Part shown: in pieces, positions 6,433 to 10,524 of the stretch | Position numbering within the stretch: position 1 is the first letter of the stretch | Layout: each line of letters opens with the position of its first letter | Source of the DNA: Motiliproteus sp048265065 | GTDB taxonomy: Bacteria > Pseudomonadota > Gammaproteobacteria > Pseudomonadales > Balneatricaceae | Assembly (NCBI GenBank): GCA_048265065.1 | Contig: JBLXCH010000114.1 | Location: 1-10,524, forward strand | Length of the DNA: 10,524 bases | Direction: 5' to 3' | The notes under the pieces: generated by a model | Database searches by the model: none | What the model was told of the DNA's origin: nothing | Seen by the model: only the letters and a program-made list of their open reading frames with translations | Program-made: the position numbers and the translations under genes

Positions 6433-7331
6433 AGATTTTAAAAGAGAATACTCCGCTTGTCTATGATCTGGCTATATTCGGACTTGGGTTTGAAAGTCGA
6501 TCTATTGCCCTTTTGGGTAGTGGTGGTACTGGGTTGGCTCGAAAGATTGCTTTAGGATATTCGGTAAATGTTGATGTTATTAACTACGCGAAAAATAAGG
6601 ACACGTTCCGTAAAGAAAGTTGTGAAATATATGAGGGTGATGATCAAGCTGTTTTTGGTTTTTTTGATGAGTATTTGATTGGGTTAAATTGCTTGTCTCC
6701 AATTAATGTGCTCCTTGATATTACTGTTATGACTAGACATCGATTGGCTACATTACTGTGTAGCTTAATCCGAAATCTACCTAAAGGATCAGTGATATCA
6801 ACTATCTATTCACTTTCATCCTTTGTTGAGCCGCCAAAAGATTCAACTCCTATTCGTACAATTGGTGAATTAGCGGAAGACTTAATTGGTGATGTCGGTG
6901 ATTTAAGCTTGCCAGCATGTGCTATTTTTGGTTTGGGCTACGAACCAAGTAAAGCTTTGGGTGTTTCAAACTATTTGGACTCTACTGTGGAATTTGCTCT
7001 GATTCCCACAAGTCCGGAAGAGCGATTTGAAAAATTGGTAATTGAAAATAATGCGGATTTCTTGTCGCAAATCCCAAGTAACAATGTTTTTAATTATGCT
7101 GTTAAAAGACCATATTCAACATATGTCGATCTTAAATCTTTGCTGATTTCATTACGGAAAGTATCACGTCCATTATTAATACCCTTGGGGCCGAAAATTC
7201 TTTCTGCTATCGGTGCTATATTGGGGTTGGAACTGCGTATACCTGTATGGCGTGTTTCATCTGACCATGAAGAGAATCCGGTGGAAAGAACCGCGAGTGG
7301 AGATACAATACGGTTTGATTTAAAAGTATAA
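6429..7331 (+). CDS. Unrecognised 300-residue protein with two-fold internal repeat
   Basis: I do not recognise this family with confidence. No signal peptide or clear membrane helix is evident. The two halves resemble each other: AIFGLGFE at 15-22 recurs as AIFGLGYE at 165-172, exactly 150 residues later. Likewise NVLLDITVMTRHRLATLLC (93-111) resembles PLLIPLGPKILSAIGAILG (248-266). Each half looks like alternating strands and helices, as in Rossmann-type folds with glycine turns, so a ligand or nucleotide site between halves is possible. The C-terminus (271-300) has VWRVSSDHEENP and TASGD. It is last in the operon, starts at the ATGA overlap with the ATPase stop, and has the same low-G+C composition, so it is part of the same functional unit. 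It could be the sensor, a second effector or a regulator; none of these is shown by sequence. Confidence 0.85.
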   Translation: MKILKENTPLVYDLAIFGLGFESRSIALLGSGGTGLARKIALGYSVNVDVINYAKNKDTFRKESCEIYEGDDQAVFGFFDEYLIGLNCLSPINVLLDITVMTRHRLATLLCSLIRNLPKGSVISTIYSLSSFVEPPKDSTPIRTIGELAEDLIGDVGDLSLPACAIFGLGYEPSKALGVSNYLDSTVEFALIPTSPEERFEKLVIENNADFLSQIPSNNVFNYAVKRPYSTYVDLKSLLISLRKVSRPLLIPLGPKILSAIGAILGLELRIPVWRVSSDHEENPVERTASGDTIRFDLKV

Positions 7332-7688
7332 ATTGTGTTTTAGAGTATGCTGAATTGATCTGATCGTTTTACATGCTTTAAATTTCAAAGCGGTTAGCGG
7401 CATTAAAGCTACTAAACCACCAATGAGCTTTAGAGCGGTCGGGGTTTTACTTGTGTTGGTGTACAGGCGCTGGATAATGAGTTGTTATCTTTTTCTTTCA
7501 CATAACGACCTAAATTATAGTTTTATTTGGTCCGTCCGATTGAATCAAGATATTAACTCGGTGCTAGTTCCTGTCGCCATTATTCCAGCAACTATGTGGA
7601 TTAAAGTCGCCGTTTCCCGATGTGAGTGACCACTAGGTTAATAATAAATGATATAGTGCTGCCTGTGAAACGTGGCGTAGGCTTTGGC
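7332..7688. other. Gene-poor stretch after the cargo operon
   Basis: There are 357 bases with no gene I can support. A 68-codon frame from 7423 has no ribosome site and an unconvincing product. A weak hairpin (TAAAGCT 7404-7410 with AGCTTTA 7426-7432, 15-base loop, no T tract) might help end transcription, but no good terminator follows the operon. The sequence stays A+T-rich until about 7670, where composition returns to that of the element, so the right boundary of the cargo island is probably here. Confidence 0.5.
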
Positions 7689-7997
7689 TTACCGGTGATG
7701 TGTCATCCAGGCTTGAATCTCGTCTTCCAGGCCCTTCTGAATAGAGGTAGCGCTCTTTACAGTTGAGTTGGCACGCTGTGCGGGAGGGGGAGCGTTCTCG
7801 AGTTCCTGTTCGCGTTTATAGGCTGCCATCAGCATCTGATACGCGGAGGGATACGAGTTCTTGTAAAAATCTGCCACCAATCTGAGTGACTCGCTACCGG
7901 GGTTGTATCGGATACCCAACTGTTCGACTTTCGATAGCAGCATACGTTCAAGGGTGGTCGCTTTCTTCGCTTTCGCGAAGTATGAATCCCAGTCCAT
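7689..7997 (-). CDS. Small hypothetical protein, 102 residues
   Basis: The start at ATG 7997-7995 is chosen because GGAG lies 5 bases upstream; another in-frame ATG at 8027 has no ribosome site and would add ten residues. The product begins MDWDSYFAKAKKATTLERML, is mostly charged and helical, and has a Pro/Ala break (about residue 66-71, NAPPPAQ) before a C-terminal helix ending EDEIQAWMTHHR. There is no signal peptide, membrane helix or catalytic motif. I recognise no family. It is a cytosolic protein candidate, divergent from the H-NS-like gene, and has the G+C-rich codon use of the ICE backbone rather than of the cargo. A role in element maintenance or gene control is a guess from location only. 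Good start signal and codon use make it a likely real gene. Confidence 0.65.
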   Translation of the reverse strand: MDWDSYFAKAKKATTLERMLLSKVEQLGIRYNPGSESLRLVADFYKNSYPSAYQMLMAAYKREQELENAPPPAQRANSTVKSATSIQKGLEDEIQAWMTHHR

Positions 7998-8141
7998 AAA
8001 GACTCCAATTTTGATGTTGTTGGTCATTACGCTAGCGCCGCGGTGACAGCAATGCCAGCGGCTGAAATATAGAATCGCTGCGCTCTACGGAGGCGGTTCC
8101 GGTGACTCTGTTCGTGCCATGGAAGTAATCGAGCGTGTCGC

Positions 8142-8154
8142 ATGTTGGCAACAT
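8142..8154. promoter_or_regulatory. Odd palindrome, candidate operator
   Basis: ATGTTG (8142-8147), one central G, then CAACAT (8149-8154) form a perfect 13-base palindrome in the divergent region. It has the size of a dimeric regulator site. No function is shown. Confidence 0.3.
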
Positions 8155-8321
8155 TTCGTTATTGGTTTCGATGCCGACGGTGTTTTTTGATTAACAGCGT
8201 AGTAAGGCAGCAGTCACAAGTCTAGTTGATCCAGCGAATAGCCGCTTGTCCTGTTCAGATGAGTGCCGCAGAGTTTTTAGGGCGAACAGTTATGCTGACG
8301 TGTTTTAGGCGGTCGCTTCTG

Positions 8322-8349
8322 TTGCTAATCAATATTATTGACGTACAAT
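8322..8349 (+). promoter_or_regulatory. Probable sigma-70 promoter of the H-NS-like gene
   Basis: TTGCTA (8322-8327, four of six matches to the -35 consensus), a 16-base spacer and TACAAT (8344-8349, five of six to the -10) lie about 39 bases before the start codon. The surrounding sequence is A+T-rich, as H-NS-type proteins prefer, so autorepression is possible. Confidence 0.45.
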
Positions 8350-8387
8350 TACATCAAATGCAACCACCCTAATAAGGAAAAGTGGGA

Positions 8388-8792
8388 ATGAGTAATCAGG
8401 ATTTTGCTGCAACCCTGTTACGGAAAAACTCTCTGCGTAAAGAATGCGTGGCGCTGTCTGTCGCTGATATCGAGAAGGTCATGGCCGATCTGGCCGAGAT
8501 AAAAGAGGAAAAGGTTGAGGCAGACGAAGCCCGCAAAGCAGCTGAGTCGGAGCGTATGGAGGCGATCCGTAAAATTCAGGAACAAATGGCCGCGGTAGGC
8601 TTGTCGCCCGAAGATCTGGCAAGCGTTGGCGCTTCTGCGTCGAGCACGCGCGCCAAAGTGGCGGCGAAGTATCGTCTGATCGATGAAGATGGTAATACTC
8701 ATGAGTGGTCGGGGCGTGGACGTACACCTAAGGTATTCCAGGAACGCATCGACAATGGCCCATCCAAGGAAGATTTCCTGATTCAGGACTAA
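8388..8792 (+). CDS. H-NS-like nucleoid-associated protein
   Basis: The protein has 134 residues. ATG 8388 is preferred because AAGGA (8374-8378) lies 9 bases before it; an in-frame GTG at 8382 is too close to that site. Residues 1-70 are a charged helical oligomerisation region (VADIEKVMADLAEIKEEK and on). A linker (about 75-90) precedes the C-terminal DNA-binding domain, KYRLIDEDGNTHEWSGRGRTPK (94-115), where WSGRGRTP matches the H-NS family minor-groove hook. H-NS proteins coat A+T-rich DNA and silence foreign genes. Encoded on the element close to the low-G+C cargo, this copy may reduce the cost of the cargo operon or dampen conflict with the host's own H-NS pool; that is inference. Followed by a hairpin at 8806-8836. 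Length and domain order are normal; no lesion seen. Confidence 0.9.
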   Translation: MSNQDFAATLLRKNSLRKECVALSVADIEKVMADLAEIKEEKVEADEARKAAESERMEAIRKIQEQMAAVGLSPEDLASVGASASSTRAKVAAKYRLIDEDGNTHEWSGRGRTPKVFQERIDNGPSKEDFLIQD

Positions 8793-8805
8793 GCACGATA
8801 ACGCA

Positions 8806-8836
8806 AGGTACGGCTTATCGAACCCGGGCCGTACCT
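8806..8836 (+). terminator. Hairpin after the H-NS-like gene, possible terminator
   Basis: AGGTACGGC (8806-8814) and GCCGTACCT (8828-8836) are a perfect 9-base inverted repeat with a 13-base loop, 14 bases after the stop codon. No T tract follows directly; a run of seven T appears only at 8922-8928. It may be a weak terminator or an mRNA-stabilising stem between two convergent genes. Confidence 0.5.
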
Positions 8837-8943
8837 CCCTTCATAAATCCTTAGTCCGAACCACGGCAATAGTCTGATATTCGCTGGACCTAACCAGAGC
8901 CTCCGAATGTAATAACCCAGGTTTTTTTACGACGGCGCCCTGA

Positions 8944-10049
8944 TCAGTCGCGCGCCAGCGAGGACGTATTTCTCTGTATGCCTGACAGCCAGCGTGTCAG
9001 CAGCGGCCCGGCTATCATCACCAACAGAAAGCGTGTGATCTGCATTGCCATGACGAACGATAGATCGGAGTGTGTCGACGCCGCGATAATCGCAACGGAG
9101 TCGGCTCCGCCGGGACTGGTTGCCAGAATGTCGATAGATAATCGATATCGGCCCAGTACATCAATACCGCGGCAATACCGGCATTCGCCAGCAGCAGCGC
9201 TAAAATCGCGGCCGTGATATAGGGCAAAAGGCGTGCGGAATGAGCCAGCGCCGCGGGGGTAAAGCGAAAGCCGATACCCCAACCCAGCATCATATAGGCG
9301 ATGGCCAGGAGCCAATGGGGCAGCACTAAGGGCATGAGTCCGGTGGACTTGATCAGGAGCCCGATCAGCATCGGTACCAGCAGTGCGCCGCTGGGTATGC
9401 GAGAGTGCCAGCCGAACGCCACACAGACACACACCAGCAGCAGCGTGGCACCGAATCCTGGCCAGGAGGTTACACCCAGCCAGTCCATCTGGTGGGCAGG
9501 TACCCCGGAAGCCCCCAGATAACTGGCGACCAGTGCCGCTGCCAGGACAACGAAGACCATACGCAGATACTGCATGACCGCAACCAGGCGCATATCGGCG
9601 CCATAGGCATCGCTCATCAACGTCATGACTGATGCGGCACCGGGCGCGGATCCTCAGATCGCCGTTGTGCCGGGCAGTAACGATGAACGGGACAGCAGGT
9701 ATCCGACCAGGCTCGAGGCAACGAGCGTCGACAGGGTGCCCGCGACAAAGACAGGCCATTGCTGCCCCACCTCCGACCAGGCTGTTATCGGCAGCGCGTT
9801 CGCGACCATCATCCCAAGCAGTCCCTGCGCCGTATTGAATAGCGGGCTTGATAGCCGCATCGCCGTGCCACAGACCGAAAACAGGATCCCCAGCGCCATA
9901 GGGCCCAGCAGCGACGCCGCAGGCAGATGTATGTATTCAAGGCAGGCGGCGGCCATCACAGAGCCCAGCAATAGGGCTCCCCAGCGTAAGCTGATCGGCC
10001 AGCGGTGGATATTCAGCGAGGAGAGGGGCGATGTCATGTCAGGCTGCAC
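8944..10049 (-). pseudogene. Broken AbrB-type membrane protein (PF05145-like)
   Basis: Joined across two lesions, the minus-strand frames give about 365 residues of a polytopic membrane protein of the AbrB/ammonia-monooxygenase-related family (not the AbrB DNA-binding regulator). The first part has several hydrophobic helices with LLGPMALG and ends PGTTAI; the next codon is TGA (9656-9654) where the family normally has Trp, and the same frame continues GSAPGAASVMTLMSDAYGAD. Near 9132 the frame is lost: after WADIDYLS the family sequence (DILATSPGGADSVAI, with a trailing helix LLVMIAGPLL) resumes in another frame, as if one base were missing. The start is unsure: GTG 10049 or ATG 10037, neither with a good ribosome site. 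The intact protein's role is poorly known (putative inner-membrane transport). It is probably inactive, unless both lesions are sequence errors. Confidence 0.85.
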
Positions 10050-10088
10050 GTATGGGAGTAATGAGATACGCCGTCGTTATGCTGTCAG

Positions 10089-10135
10089 GCTTCCGGGATC
10101 AGCGCTGACCCTCGAGGGTGGGTCAATCCGGAAGC
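10089..10135. repeat. Nested imperfect inverted repeat upstream of the broken AbrB gene
   Basis: GCTTCCGGGAT (10089-10099) pairs with ATCCGGAAGC (10126-10135) with one bulged base. Inside, TGACCC (10106-10111) pairs with GGGTCA (10120-10125). No T tract follows in either direction. It could be a transcript structure in the leader of the broken gene, an intergenic repeat unit, or an end remnant of a mobile unit. Confidence 0.45.
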
Positions 10136-10251
10136 GGCAGAGGGGCTATTTGTAGTGGGCGATAGGCTGAACACTATAATCCAATGCCCCGACGGAAGCG
10201 ACGGGCCGATACCTGTTGTGGGACATGGTGAGTTGCCAGACCTGAAAAGGC

Positions 10252-10289
10252 GGGGCATGCACCTCCCCTCCGGTGGAGGTTCATGCCCC
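10252..10289 (-). terminator. Strong hairpin, likely terminator of the right-edge gene
   Basis: GGGGCATGCACCTCC (10252-10266) and GGAGGTTCATGCCCC (10275-10289) form a 15-base stem with one mismatch and an 8-base loop. Read on the minus strand it lies 18 bases after the stop codon at 10308 and is followed, after three bases, by TTTT. Position and shape suit a factor-independent terminator with a short U tract. Confidence 0.6.
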
Positions 10290-10307
10290 TGGTTGGGAGA
10301 AATTGGA

Positions 10308-10524
10308 TCAATACTCGTTGGGCAATAGCAGCGTGGTTACGCTGCGATCCCATTCGGTGATGATCCAGAGCGTCAAGGTCGGTGTGACCTGGTAGGACGA
10401 CAATAATCGCTCCCCATGCTTGAGGGCGGCATCGTTTTGTAGCCGGTGTCGTCGCTGAGATCGCCCCAGTCACCGTTGAGGTGGCGCTGGAGATAGGGCA
10501 CGGCATCGAAGACGCCGCGTTGTA
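10308..10524 (-). pseudogene. Frameshifted small ICE/plasmid protein, 5' end outside window
   Basis: The minus-strand frame from the right edge reads VFDAVPYLQRHLNGDWGDLS and then DDTGY before losing sense. One base later the other frame gives NDAALKHGERLLSSYQ, TPTLTLWIITEWDRSVTT and LLLPNEY, then TGA (10310-10308). I know this pattern (GDWG, then RLLSSY, then W-I-T-E-x-D-RSVTT-LLP-EY) from a small protein frequent on ICEs and plasmids, often with no assigned role and sometimes mislabelled as a restriction subunit. Restoring one A in the AAAA run (TTTT 10435-10438 on the plus strand) would rejoin the frames as GYKNDAALKHG. So the gene is either a pseudogene or intact with a homopolymer error. 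Its presence shows that the conjugative element continues past the right edge. The start codon is not in the window. Confidence 0.8.

Larger units (their letters stand above)
7998..8387. promoter_or_regulatory. Divergent intergenic region between the 102-residue gene and the H-NS-like gene
   Basis: This 390-base gap must carry promoters for both neighbours. It contains an odd palindrome (8142-8154) and a plausible sigma-70 promoter for the H-NS-like gene (8322-8349), listed separately. Short frames inside it (about 40 codons from 8152 on the minus strand, about 24 from 8119 on the plus strand) lack support. Nothing else stands out. Confidence 0.5.

Noticed and set aside
7423..7629. Possible 68-residue protein after the cargo operon
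   Set aside because: There is no Shine-Dalgarno sequence, codon use is unconvincing and no family is recognisable. Probably a chance frame.
8032..8154. About 40-codon minus-strand frame between the two divergent genes
   Set aside because: No ribosome site and no recognisable product; the same DNA better fits a promoter region.
8161..8200. T-rich run after a GC-containing stretch, considered as a terminator
   Set aside because: The only stem is three base pairs (CCG-A-CGG), too weak, and no gene ends just before it.
9625..10155. Plus-strand open frame of 176 codons
   Set aside because: It is antisense to the AbrB-type gene, whose protein is recognisable on the other strand despite its lesions.
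10174..10506. Minus-strand 110-codon frame at the right edge
   Set aside because: The frame crosses the terminator-like hairpin and is not in the frames that encode the recognisable ICE protein ending at 10308.

Overview
The window looks like part of an integrative and conjugative element (ICE) of the PFGI-1/ICEclc/pKLC102 type from a high-G+C proteobacterium. This rests on protein motifs I recognise by reading; no search was run. A low-G+C cargo island is inserted in the element. Two sampled 60-base lines show the contrast: 39/60 G+C at 541-600 in the ICE part, and 18/60 at 5041-5100 in the cargo.

Left (1-2296, minus strand): four tightly packed ICE genes. In transcription order they are a PilL-like lipoprotein, a membrane-anchored coiled-coil protein, a TIGR03759-like periplasmic protein with a CxxC motif, and a lytic transglycosylase that runs off the left edge. 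They are the start of the conjugative pilus/transfer module.

Middle (2297-7331, plus strand): a divergent regulatory gap of 375 bp with several inverted repeats, then four overlapping genes forming one operon. They encode a Dam-like (D12 class) adenine methyltransferase, a calcineurin-like metallophosphoesterase with a complete set of metal-binding motifs, a 596-residue ORC/CDC6-like P-loop ATPase, and an unrecognised 300-residue protein with an internal two-fold repeat. Overlaps of 11, 8 and 4 bases imply translational coupling. I know of no named defence system with this gene set, so it is the best candidate here for an undescribed anti-phage or anti-plasmid system: a modification enzyme, a nucleotide-driven switch, a possible nuclease/phosphoesterase effector and an unknown sensor or effector.

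Right (7332-10524): a gene-poor stretch, then a 102-residue orphan protein (minus) and, divergent from it, an H-NS-like nucleoid protein (plus), which could silence the AT-rich cargo. Next come a broken AbrB-type (PF05145) membrane protein gene on the minus strand, with a nonsense codon and a frameshift, and at the right edge a frameshifted copy of a small protein common on ICEs (ending in a WIITEWDRSVTT...LPNEY-type C-terminus). That last gene shows the window is still inside the element at its right end. Three lesions within about 1.3 kb mean either gene decay or assembly errors in this part.

No tRNA, rRNA, CRISPR array, integrase, transposase or attachment site was seen.
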